Below, piece after piece: positions 7,043 to 14,765 of a DNA stretch of 64,000 nucleotides; positions within the stretch are counted from its first letter, which is position 1; each line of letters starts with the position of its first letter. The stretch comes from Sphingopyxis italica (GTDB lineage: Bacteria > Pseudomonadota > Alphaproteobacteria > Sphingomonadales > Sphingomonadaceae). The notes beneath the pieces were generated by a model, which made no database searches, was not told the origin of the DNA, and worked only from the letters and a program-made list of their open reading frames with translations. Position numbers and translations under genes: made by a program. Where the stretch lies: assembly GCF_011926545.1 (NCBI RefSeq), contig NZ_JAATIT010000004.1:372001-436000 (forward strand), written 5' to 3'.

Positions 7043-8806
7043 ATGGCGGCGATGACTGCGATGGGCGATCTGGTGGAAACATGGGCGGGGCGGCTTTGGC
7101 TCGGCCTGTTCGCCATGCTGGTCGTCCTGATCGCGGCCCCGGCGCAGGCGCGTGCACTCGATGTCGAGCGCGACCTTTGCCATGCGGTGAGCGGCACCGC
7201 GCTGGGCGACGATGCCCTGTCCGGACTTCGCTTTTCGTGCAGCGGAGCGCCGGCGCGCTATCAGCAGGGAAGTCTCTGGCTTCGTGCCCCGCTCGACGGT
7301 GCCGCGCCGCGCCGCGATCTGGCGCTGATGGTCCATAATTCGCGCTTCGACCGGCTCGCGGTCGGTTTTTCATATGCCGACGGCGCAACGCGCTGGCAGC
7401 GGGTGCGCAGCGGCGATTTCGCCTCGCACTGGCGCGCCGGCGGCCAGATATTGTTCGAAGCGCCCGGGCGCAGCGTGCCGCTCACCGCCGTGACGATGCG
7501 CTTCGACGGGCTGTCGGGATACCAGTTCGTCCAGGCGCGGATCGTCTCGAAGGATGAGGCGGGAATGCAGTCGGCGGGCATGGCGGCGGCGGTCGGCGCC
7601 GCGCTGACCCTGCTGCTCGTCAGCTGCATCTACAGCCTCTCGCTCGCCGTCGCGGTGCGCCGCCAATATCTCGCCTGGCAGGCGGCCTGGGCGGCGACGA
7701 TGCTGTTCTGGGGCACGCTCTGGTCGCAGGCGCATCTGATATTCGTTCCGGCGACGGCGGGAGCGGTCACGGCGCAGGCCGGAACCTTCCTCGCCTGCCT
7801 CGCAATCGCCGTTGCGACGGCCAGCGCGGTAACCGCCGTCGAACGCGGCCTCGTGCCCAAGGGACTCCGGACCACCACGCTGCTCGTCGGAGCCGGCGTC
7901 GGTCTTGCGGGCGTTCCGCTCGCGCTCATCCGCGGCGGCGGCCTTGCCGCGCTTGCCGATCTGCTCGGACTGCTCGTTATCGCCGATCTGGTTATGGTCG
8001 CCCTCTATCTCGGCTGGGCGTGGCGGCGCGGTTCGATCGAGGCGCGCGATTTTCTCGGCGCGTGGGGGCTGCCCATGGCGGTGCTGGCCTTCATTCACGT
8101 CGTCGACATCGAGGCCGGCTTCTGGGGCGGCGGATCCAAACTCGTCGTGCTGGTTGCGGCGACCTGGCAGGCCCTGTGGCTCGCCGCGGCGGCGACCCGC
8201 CGGCTCGCCCATCTGCGGATCGAGCGCGACCATGCGCGCGATGCCGAGGCACAGGCGCAGCGACTGGCGCGGCGCGACCCGCTGACCGGCCTGCCGAACC
8301 GTCGCGGCTTCGTCGACAGCGTGACGCCGCTCCTCGACCGCGCGCGCGCCGATAATCTGCCGGCGGCGTTGCTGCTCGTCGACATCGACCGCTTCAAGTC
8401 GATCAACGATATTTATGGGCATGAGGCGGGCGACGCGGTGCTGTGCGGTATCGGTCGCCGGATCGAACGATGGGAAGGTCCGATGTGCACCGTCGCGCGG
8501 CTGGGGGGCGAGGAGTTCGGTCTGCTGACGATCGGGATGGAGGGCATCATCCTCGGCCGCTTCGCCGAAAGCATCCGGCGCGGGATTGCCGCCTGCGATC
8601 ATAGCGAGGTCGTGGGCGAACGCTTGGTGACCGCGAGTGTCGGGGTGGCCGAGGTGCGGCCGGCGTGCGACTTCAAGCAGCTCTACCGGCTCGCCGATGA
8701 AGCACTTTACGACGCCAAGCGCGGCGGCCGGAACCGGGTCGCCGTCCAGCGACACCACGACGGCGCTGATCGTGCGCCCGGCCGCGAGATCGCCGTATCG
8801 AAATGA
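7043..8806 (+). CDS. membrane diguanylate cyclase (7TM + GGDEF)
   Basis: A 587-residue sensor-type cyclase. It has an N-terminal signal/anchor segment (LFAMLVVLIAAPAQA), an extracytoplasmic domain to about residue 165, about seven transmembrane helices from roughly 170 to 385 (the 7TMR-DISM plan), a short coiled linker, and a GGDEF domain (about 415-570) that starts RRDPLTGLPNRRGF. The active-site motif is GGEEF at about 488-492, so c-di-GMP synthesis is expected. The RxxD inhibitory site that normally lies five residues before GGDEF is absent, so product inhibition by this route is unlikely. The exact start is uncertain; ATGs at 7043, 7052 and 7061 are all possible. Confidence 0.9.
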   Translation: MAAMTAMGDLVETWAGRLWLGLFAMLVVLIAAPAQARALDVERDLCHAVSGTALGDDALSGLRFSCSGAPARYQQGSLWLRAPLDGAAPRRDLALMVHNSRFDRLAVGFSYADGATRWQRVRSGDFASHWRAGGQILFEAPGRSVPLTAVTMRFDGLSGYQFVQARIVSKDEAGMQSAGMAAAVGAALTLLLVSCIYSLSLAVAVRRQYLAWQAAWAATMLFWGTLWSQAHLIFVPATAGAVTAQAGTFLACLAIAVATASAVTAVERGLVPKGLRTTTLLVGAGVGLAGVPLALIRGGGLAALADLLGLLVIADLVMVALYLGWAWRRGSIEARDFLGAWGLPMAVLAFIHVVDIEAGFWGGGSKLVVLVAATWQALWLAAAATRRLAHLRIERDHARDAEAQAQRLARRDPLTGLPNRRGFVDSVTPLLDRARADNLPAALLLVDIDRFKSINDIYGHEAGDAVLCGIGRRIERWEGPMCTVARLGGEEFGLLTIGMEGIILGRFAESIRRGIAACDHSEVVGERLVTASVGVAEVRPACDFKQLYRLADEALYDAKRGGRNRVAVQRHHDGADRAPGREIAVSK

Positions 8807-8834
8807 CCGCGGCCGCGCCGATGCGCGGCGCCGA

Positions 8835-9311
8835 TCAGAGTGCGGCCGACTTGTTCTCGACGACTTCGAGCGGCGGCGGGGCCTTGGCCGCCACTGCACC
8901 ATGGCGGCGATGCGACAGCTTGCCGTCGACCTTGCCGCCATTCTCGATCGTGATCGTTTCATAGACGACGTCGCCGGTGATCCGTGCGGTCGCATGGACG
9001 ATCAGCGTCTTCGCCTCGATCGACCCGTCGAGCAGACCCGCGATCTTCGCGGTCTCGGCGGTCACCGCGCCCTTGATCTCGCTTGCCTCGCCCTGAACGA
9101 GGTTCGCGCATTTAAGGTCGCCCTCGATCTTGCCATCGACATGCAGGTCGACGCTCGCGGCGACATTGCCGGTGACGACGACGTCCGATCCCAGGATCGA
9201 AAAGGTCGTATGACGCGCGCCGGTCGCCATCTTAGCGGGCACCGCGGGCACCGCGGGCGGCAGCGACGGAACCGACTCGCTGGCGGGCATCGGCTTTGAC
9301 TTCGAGAACAT
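8835..9311 (-). CDS. bactofilin (polymer-forming cytoskeletal protein)
   Basis: A 158-residue bactofilin. A proline-rich N-terminal tail of about 35 residues leads into the right-handed beta-helix core (TFSILGSDVVVTGNVAASVDLHVDGKIEGDL and similar hydrophobic repeats) and ends in a short charged tail. Bactofilins self-assemble without nucleotide and localise wall enzymes. The start at 9311 is supported by TGGAGG 9 nt upstream and gives an 80-nt out-of-frame overlap with the end of the M23 peptidase gene. An internal ATG at 9230 directly follows the peptidase stop codon but has no good ribosome binding site. Pairing with an M23 peptidase is the classic bactofilin context. Confidence 0.92.
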   Translation of the reverse strand: MFSKSKPMPASESVPSLPPAVPAVPAKMATGARHTTFSILGSDVVVTGNVAASVDLHVDGKIEGDLKCANLVQGEASEIKGAVTAETAKIAGLLDGSIEAKTLIVHATARITGDVVYETITIENGGKVDGKLSHRRHGAVAAKAPPPLEVVENKSAAL

Positions 9312-10443
9312 CGGCTTTTGCCTCCAGGAATCTGCGTGGATTGACCGCTTGGCCGTTCAGGCGGACTTCGAAATGCAGGTGGCTGCCGGTCGAACGGCCG
9401 GTCGAGCCCATTTTGGCGATCTGCTGCCCGGCGGTGACCTGCGTGCCGACCTTGGTCGTGAAGCCCGACAAGTGAGCGTAGCGTGTCAATATGCCTTGGC
9501 CATGATCGACCTCGACGACATTGCCATAGCCCGACTTGCGGCCGACGAAGCTGACCCGGCCGGGTGCGGCGGACAGGATCGGCGTGCCGACCGGGCCGCG
9601 GAAGTCGAGGCCCGCGTGCATCGCGCCCGCGCCGGTGAAGGGATCACTGCGATAGCCGAAACCCGACGACATCATCAGCACATTGGCGGGGTTGCCCGAC
9701 GGCACCGCGACGAGCGTGCGTTCGAGCACTTCCATGCGGAACAGCGCGCTGTCGAGCGCCGCGAAGCTGGCGCCGAGCGTCTTGGCTTTGCCCATGCGGT
9801 CGCGATAGGGGATGAAGGGACCACCGCGGCCGGCCGCGGCGTTGCGGACGAGCCGGTCGGGGTTGAGGCCGAGCGCCGCGACCGCGGTTTCGGCATTCGC
9901 CGCGCGGTCCTCGACCGCCGCGAGCAGGCGGGCCGCGAAAGCTTCCTGCCGCGTGGCGAGCCGCGCGAGAATCTGCGCTTCGGGGGGCAGGTTCGGATCG
10001 ATCGCGCTGGTCTTGACCGGTTCGGCGGGAACGACGGCCTGCTGCGTCGCGGGTTCGGCGGGCATCGCCGCTGGATCGATCCCGAAATGGGTTTCGGCAA
10101 CGCTTTCGAGTAGCGCCTGGCGCTCCTCCAGATCGGCGGCGGTCTCGGCGACACGGTCGCGATATTTGGCGATGCGCGCTTCCGACGCGGTGGCGGCGGC
10201 TTGCTGCTGCGCGACCGCGGCGCGTTCGTCGGCGGTGAGCAGCTGGTTGATCAGCACGGCGAGCGTCGCGCCCGCCCAAGCGAGCAGCACGACGCCGGCG
10301 ATCAGCGCGACGCGCTTCTGCCAGACGGCACTGACCCGCAGGAACCGGACATGGCCGTGCGTGCGAACGAAGATTTCATGGTCCTGAAACAGCGCGGAGA
10401 CGCGCTGGCGCAAATCGCGCAGGCCCGTTGTTTTCGACGACAA
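9232..10443 (-). CDS. M23 family (LytM-type) metallopeptidase
   Basis: A membrane-anchored periplasmic endopeptidase of about 403 residues. A short cytoplasmic part is followed by one transmembrane helix (VALIAGVVLLAWAGATLAVLI), a long coiled-coil/helical stretch, and a C-terminal LytM domain with zinc ligands in MHAGLDFRG (HxxxD) and HLHFEV (HxH). It should cut peptidoglycan cross-links, and its partner is the bactofilin gene just downstream. The start is uncertain. The first in-frame candidate near the homologous region is TTG at 10443. The best Shine-Dalgarno (GGAGGG, 10475-10480) precedes an in-frame ATA at 10470, and an ATG at 10590 would add 49 doubtful residues. Confidence 0.85.
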   Translation of the reverse strand: MSSKTTGLRDLRQRVSALFQDHEIFVRTHGHVRFLRVSAVWQKRVALIAGVVLLAWAGATLAVLINQLLTADERAAVAQQQAAATASEARIAKYRDRVAETAADLEERQALLESVAETHFGIDPAAMPAEPATQQAVVPAEPVKTSAIDPNLPPEAQILARLATRQEAFAARLLAAVEDRAANAETAVAALGLNPDRLVRNAAAGRGGPFIPYRDRMGKAKTLGASFAALDSALFRMEVLERTLVAVPSGNPANVLMMSSGFGYRSDPFTGAGAMHAGLDFRGPVGTPILSAAPGRVSFVGRKSGYGNVVEVDHGQGILTRYAHLSGFTTKVGTQVTAGQQIAKMGSTGRSTGSHLHFEVRLNGQAVNPRRFLEAKADVLEVKADARQRVGSVAAARGARGAR

Positions 10444-10675
10444 GTGGCGACCCCATCTTGTTTGTTTTATGGAGCCCTCCGCCCCGATTGATGCGCGCCT
10501 TATCAGCCCGATCGGGCCCAGGCGAATCTTTGCGCGCCGAGTCGCGTTGAATCGAAACCATCGCGCGGTGAACGGTGTCAACTTGCGCAACTACTGCCAA
10601 ATTGGCTGGATTCGGTGGGCGAATCGGGCTTTTATATTGACGGCTTGCTTACCCTTTTTGGCTAGGTCTAAGCGG

Positions 10676-12082
10676 ATGAATATCATGGCCGAATCCGCTT
10701 CTTCCGCTCCGTCCGAATCGGCGCACGACGTATCCGCGTCGAGCGCCACGCGCCCGTGTTCGGCGGTCAGCACCGGAGTCGGCATCGTCGGGCTCGCGGG
10801 GTTGGTAAGCTATTTGCTCATTGCGCGCTTCGCGCCCGAAATCGCGAATTTCCTTGGCATCGACTGGGGATCGCGGGGGGCGATGAGCGGGCCGAATTCG
10901 GCGATCGCGAGCGTGCTCGCCTGCGGCGTGCCGATGGTGCTGTGGTCGGTCCTTGTCGACAAGGTGCACCGCAATCCATCGACCGGAATCGACTGGGCGC
11001 AGCGGCGCCCGTGGCGCGAAACGCTCGACACCAGCCTGACCAAACTCGCCGGCATGTGGGCGACATGGGGGCTGATCGCGCTGATCTATGCGACGATGCG
11101 CTATTATTGGGAGGGCAATTACGCCTTTTCGATGAACCTGCTCGAGACGGTCGCGCCGTGGCTGCTGCTCGTCTCGGTCCCCTATATGCTGTGGCTCGAT
11201 CGCCGCATGATCGAGCCGCGCGACGGCTGCTGGCAGTTCGGGCGCTGGCTGATCGCAGCCGGCCAGCCGGTCGATGGCAAGGCGATCGGGCATCATCTGC
11301 GTGCCTGGGCGGTGAAGGGCTTTTTCACCGCCTTCATGCTCTCGATCGTGCCGGGCAATTTTTCGGCGCTGGTCACGGCGCCGCTGAGCGAGGTCACCGC
11401 CAACCCCTATCTGACCGGGCTGTGGGCGATCAACTTCCTCTATCTGGTCGACGTCCACATCGCGACGGTCGGCTATATATTGACGCTGAAGCCGCTCGAC
11501 GCGCATATCCGCACCGCCAATCCCTATGGCATGGCGTGGGTCGCGGCGCTCGTCTGCTACCCGCCGTTCATCCTGATGAGCGGCGGCCCGCTCGATTATC
11601 AGGTTTACGGTTCCGACTGGGGCTATTGGCTTTCGGGTCACGAGGGGCTGCTGATCGTCTGGGGCGCCTTGCTGGTGCTGCTCACCGCGGTCTACAGCTG
11701 GGCGACGATGGCGTTCGGCATCCGCTTTTCGAATCTGACGCACCGCGGCATCATCACGCACGGTCCGTATAAATATACGCGGCACCCGGCCTATATCTCC
11801 AAGAATATGACGTGGTGGATCGGCTCCTTGCCCTTCCTCGTGACCGCGGGCGGCTGGATCGAGGGCGCGCGCAACGTCGCGCTGCTCGGGCTGGTCAGCG
11901 GCATCTATTACTGGCGCGCGAAGACCGAGGAGAAGCATCTGCTAGCCGATCCCGCCTATGGCGCCTATTGGAACTGGGCGCAGGAGAATGCGCTGGTTCC
12001 GCGTTTCCTTGCGAAGCTTACGGGGCGGAAGCGCCCGCTCGTCCGGCTCGAACCCGACGAACGGGTAGGACCGGTGGCCTGA
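10676..12082 (+). CDS. membrane protein with ICMT-type methyltransferase domain
   Basis: A 468-residue polytopic protein with roughly ten hydrophobic segments. The last about 130 residues carry the isoprenylcysteine carboxyl methyltransferase/PEMT signature (HRGIITHGPYKYTRHPAYI, then EEKHLLADPAYGAYW), which binds S-adenosylmethionine at the membrane. The N-terminal two thirds hold additional transmembrane helices not found in minimal ICMT enzymes. The acceptor substrate is unknown; bacteria usually lack prenylated CAAX proteins, so a lipid or small hydrophobic acceptor is more likely. I set the start at the ATG at 10676; the upstream extension of the frame crosses the promoter region of the M23 gene. 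Confidence 0.82.
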   Translation: MNIMAESASSAPSESAHDVSASSATRPCSAVSTGVGIVGLAGLVSYLLIARFAPEIANFLGIDWGSRGAMSGPNSAIASVLACGVPMVLWSVLVDKVHRNPSTGIDWAQRRPWRETLDTSLTKLAGMWATWGLIALIYATMRYYWEGNYAFSMNLLETVAPWLLLVSVPYMLWLDRRMIEPRDGCWQFGRWLIAAGQPVDGKAIGHHLRAWAVKGFFTAFMLSIVPGNFSALVTAPLSEVTANPYLTGLWAINFLYLVDVHIATVGYILTLKPLDAHIRTANPYGMAWVAALVCYPPFILMSGGPLDYQVYGSDWGYWLSGHEGLLIVWGALLVLLTAVYSWATMAFGIRFSNLTHRGIITHGPYKYTRHPAYISKNMTWWIGSLPFLVTAGGWIEGARNVALLGLVSGIYYWRAKTEEKHLLADPAYGAYWNWAQENALVPRFLAKLTGRKRPLVRLEPDERVGPVA

Positions 12083-12087
12083 TGACT

Positions 12088-12120
12088 ATCCTCCCCATGC
12101 CCTTGGGGCACAGGGAGGAT
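12088..12120. terminator. bidirectional stem-loop between convergent genes
   Basis: The 46-bp gap between the convergent methyltransferase and TonB-receptor genes holds ATCCTCCC (12088-12095) pairing with GGGAGGAT (12113-12120), plus an inner stem TGCCC/GGGCA. There is no T-run on either side, so termination is inferred from position. The CCTCCC/GGGAGG ends resemble the repeat at 700-875. Confidence 0.5.
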
Positions 12121-12128
12121 CGTTTCGG

Positions 12129-14399
12129 TCAGAACTTGAAGCCCGCCTCGACGCCATAGATGCGGGGTTCGTTGACGTAGCTCGTCAGATTGTTGAAATC
12201 GATGCCGCCGGTCGGCGATTCATCATTGGTGATGTTGCGCACGAAGGCAGCGACGTCGAAGCGGTCGGTCTTGTAACCGACGCGCAGCCCGCCCTCGATC
12301 ATCTTGTCGTCCGAAAATTCGACCGAGCGATAGAGGAAGAACTGGACCTTCGAACGATAATACCAGTCGGTGAAGGCATAGATGGCGCCGTCGCCGACGG
12401 GGATTTCATAACCCGCGGTCCAATTCAGCGTCCATTTCGGCGATTGCGGCAATTGATTGCCGTCGATCGAGAAGATGCCCGGGCTGCCCGGGCGCTGCGG
12501 ATCGAGTATGGTGCACGGCGTCGCCGAACCACAGCCCGCGACGAAGGCATTGGCGTCGTCGATCTCGGCGACATTCCACGCGCCGCCGACCGAGAAAGTC
12601 AGCCCGCGCGCGGGCGCCGCCTGCAGCTCGGCTTCGATCCCGTGGCCCTTGGCATCGACGTTGAGCAGGCTCGCGACGTTCGCGGTGCCGCCGACCGCGG
12701 TCAATTGCAGATCCTTGGTGTCGAAGAAATATCCGGTCAGGTTGAAGCGGACGCGGTCATCGAGGAAGGCGGTCTTGATCCCCGCCTCGTACGACATCGT
12801 CTCTTCCTGATCGGCGGTCGAGATCGTCCGTGCGAAGGTCAAGCGCCCCTGCACCGACGGCGCGCGATAGCCGCGCGCAACACGGGCGTAGAGGGTGAGC
12901 GCGTCCGACGCCTCATAGGTCGCGCTGGCGTCCCACGTCAGCAGCTTGCCCTTGACGCGCGCGGCCTGCGGCGGGACCGGCGTGTTCGGATTGACGACGA
13001 AGTCGGGACGCGTTTCGACCGGACGCGACGCGACGAAATCGCGCGTGTCATGGTTGTAGCGCGCGCCGGCTTGCAGCTTGAAACCATTGTCGAAGGCGTA
13101 ATTGACCGACCCGAAGATGCCATAAGCTTCACTGTCCTGACGCTGGACCGCGATCGCCGACGGGGTCGCGTCGGTCGGGCCGCCGAACTCGAAGCTCGAA
13201 ATGTCGAGCTTTTCGTCGAAGTAAAAGGCGCCGAACTGATAGCCGAGCCCGCCGCTGTTGTTCGACGCGATGCGGATCTCCTGCGTGAACTGGTCGAGGC
13301 TCGGCACATTGTCCTGGCTCTGCGCCTGGAACGGGATCAGGCCCGGGCCCGATTCGGGCAGGAACGCCGCGCCGAAGCCGCCGTCGATGTCGCCGCGGCT
13401 GCGGAAATTGCCGTTCCAGTAGGAGGTGATCGAGTAAGCGGTCACCGGCCCGAAGTCATATTCAAGGTTCAGCGCGGCGTTATAGGTGTTGAGTTTCTGG
13501 AAGTTGATCCCGTCCTGCCACACCTTGTCGCGCTCGAACTCGGTGCCCGCGCCGCCGAGGCCGACGAGCTTGTTGCTGCCCGGAACCTGCGTGTTGGCGC
13601 GGAAGATGATTGCCGAACCGTCATAGACGCGGACCTGCCCGGTCACGCGGCCGGTGAAGGGGCCGTTCTCATATTGGAGCTGGAGGCGCGCGGCGATGTC
13701 GTCATAGCCGCCGAGATCGTCCTTCTTCGTCGTCGCGATATTGTCGACCCAGTCGTCGCGATGCTGGAACAAGGTGGACAGGCGGACCGAGAAGCCGCTG
13801 TCGTCGGCGGCGCCGGCCGCGACCTCGACCTGACTGGTGCCGTAACGGCCATAGCTGACGCGCGCATAGCCGCCGGTCTTGCCGGGCTTGACGGTGTCGA
13901 ACTTGACGATGCCCGCCGGCGTGTTGCGGCCGAACAGCGTGCCCTGCGGCCCGCGCAGCACTTCGACGCGGTCGAGGTCGAAGATCGGGAAGCCCTTGAG
14001 GATCGGGTTTTCGAGCACGACATCGTCGTAGACGAGGCTGACCGGCTGCGACGCGTTGAGGTCGAAATCGGTGTTGCCGAGCCCGCGGATATAGAAGCGC
14101 GGGAAGGTGCGCCCGAACGAGCTCTCGATGTTGAGGCTGGGGACGCGGCCCGCGAGCACGCGCACGTCGGCGCCGGTCGAGGTGATCGCGCCGAGCGTGT
14201 CGCCCGACAGCACCGAAACCGAAACCGGCACGTCCTGCAGGCTTTCCTCGCGGCGCTGCGCGGTGACGACGATGTCGCCGAGGCCGCTGTCGCTCTCGAC
14301 GACGGGTGCGGCGGGTGCGTCCTGCGCGGCGGCGGGCGCGGCCCAGGCAGCGGTTGCAAGGGCGATGCTTATAGCGATAGTAGAAGGAAAGTGGCGCAT
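12129..14399 (-). CDS. TonB-dependent outer-membrane receptor
   Basis: A 756-residue receptor. It has a signal peptide of about 25 residues ending AAPAAAQ, a TonB box in GDIVVTAQRREESLQ, and a plug domain (PVSVSVLSG to RVEVLRGPQGTLFGRNTPAG). A 22-strand barrel follows and ends with the aromatic GVEAGFKF signature expected for BAM insertion. The RREESLQDVPVSVSVL style is typical of the large sphingomonad TonB-receptor group used for carbon-source or siderophore uptake; the ligand cannot be told. The ATG at 14399 has an AGGAAG ribosome binding site. It is divergent from rpoB with a 366-bp gap between them and has no transporter partner beside it. Confidence 0.93.
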   Translation of the reverse strand: MRHFPSTIAISIALATAAWAAPAAAQDAPAAPVVESDSGLGDIVVTAQRREESLQDVPVSVSVLSGDTLGAITSTGADVRVLAGRVPSLNIESSFGRTFPRFYIRGLGNTDFDLNASQPVSLVYDDVVLENPILKGFPIFDLDRVEVLRGPQGTLFGRNTPAGIVKFDTVKPGKTGGYARVSYGRYGTSQVEVAAGAADDSGFSVRLSTLFQHRDDWVDNIATTKKDDLGGYDDIAARLQLQYENGPFTGRVTGQVRVYDGSAIIFRANTQVPGSNKLVGLGGAGTEFERDKVWQDGINFQKLNTYNAALNLEYDFGPVTAYSITSYWNGNFRSRGDIDGGFGAAFLPESGPGLIPFQAQSQDNVPSLDQFTQEIRIASNNSGGLGYQFGAFYFDEKLDISSFEFGGPTDATPSAIAVQRQDSEAYGIFGSVNYAFDNGFKLQAGARYNHDTRDFVASRPVETRPDFVVNPNTPVPPQAARVKGKLLTWDASATYEASDALTLYARVARGYRAPSVQGRLTFARTISTADQEETMSYEAGIKTAFLDDRVRFNLTGYFFDTKDLQLTAVGGTANVASLLNVDAKGHGIEAELQAAPARGLTFSVGGAWNVAEIDDANAFVAGCGSATPCTILDPQRPGSPGIFSIDGNQLPQSPKWTLNWTAGYEIPVGDGAIYAFTDWYYRSKVQFFLYRSVEFSDDKMIEGGLRVGYKTDRFDVAAFVRNITNDESPTGGIDFNNLTSYVNEPRIYGVEAGFKF

Positions 14400-14436
14400 G
14401 GCGAGCTTCCTGAAACAGAGTTGACGATGGGAGAGT

Positions 14437-14516
14437 GGAAAAACCAAAGGCTCTTTGGCTTTCCCCGCACGCGCAATCAATCGCCGAAACGCGCGGTGCT
14501 GACGTTCGTGTCAGCA
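14437..14516. promoter_or_regulatory. two dyads upstream of the TonB-receptor gene
   Basis: Within the 366-bp divergent gap, 14497-14516 is a perfect dyad (TGCTGAC, 6-bp spacer, GTCAGCA) of operator size. 14438-14464 is an imperfect dyad around CCAAAG/CTTTGG that would lie in the receptor's 5' leader. Either could regulate the receptor gene; no matching regulator is in the window. I found no convincing -35/-10 pair for the minus strand here. Confidence 0.35.
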
Positions 14517-14558
14517 GTGTTGCGAAATTGCTGCACTTTGGCGACCGCGCTGCCGCCG

Positions 14559-14587
14559 TTGACTCCTCGCGGGCGCAATCCTATATT
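14559..14587 (+). promoter_or_regulatory. rpoBC sigma70 promoter
   Basis: TTGACT (14559-14564) and TATATT (14582-14587) are 17 bp apart, close to the housekeeping consensus and unusual in this GC-rich region. It would give a leader of about 170 nt before rpoB. Confidence 0.75.
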
Positions 14588-14674
14588 GCGACCATACCCC
14601 ACGGTCCGAGATAGAGCCTGACTTTGCGCGGCAGGTTGTACGGATAGGGCGGCGGGGATTTCGACAAGCGTTTG

Positions 14675-14715
14675 AAAGCTGCGGTAAACCGGCAACGGTT
14701 GCCTGCGGCTTTTTT
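14675..14715 (+). terminator. terminator-like hairpin in the rpoB leader (possible attenuator)
   Basis: A long stem forms between AAAGCTGC (14675-14682) and GCGGCTTT (14705-14712, one G-U pair). It continues through GG/CC into an inner AACCG-GCAA-CGGTT hairpin with a GNRA loop, and is followed by a run of six T (14710-14715). It lies downstream of the promoter and 50 nt before the rpoB ATG, so it would cut transcription unless antitermination or partial read-through occurs. Confidence 0.6.
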
Positions 14716-14765
14716 CGCGTCGATGCGCTCGCGACCTGATTTTTTGTAAGGCGAGACAAGCACTT

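Noticed and set aside
7370..8995. Minus-strand 541-codon frame over the diguanylate cyclase gene
   Set aside because: It is a shadow of the GGDEF gene, Arg/Gln-rich with no recognisable motif or ribosome binding site.
14588..14715. A known structured RNA (SRP RNA, 6S, tmRNA) between the rpoB promoter and hairpin
   Set aside because: None of the hallmark words of those RNAs is present; kept only as a possible leader or unnamed small RNA.
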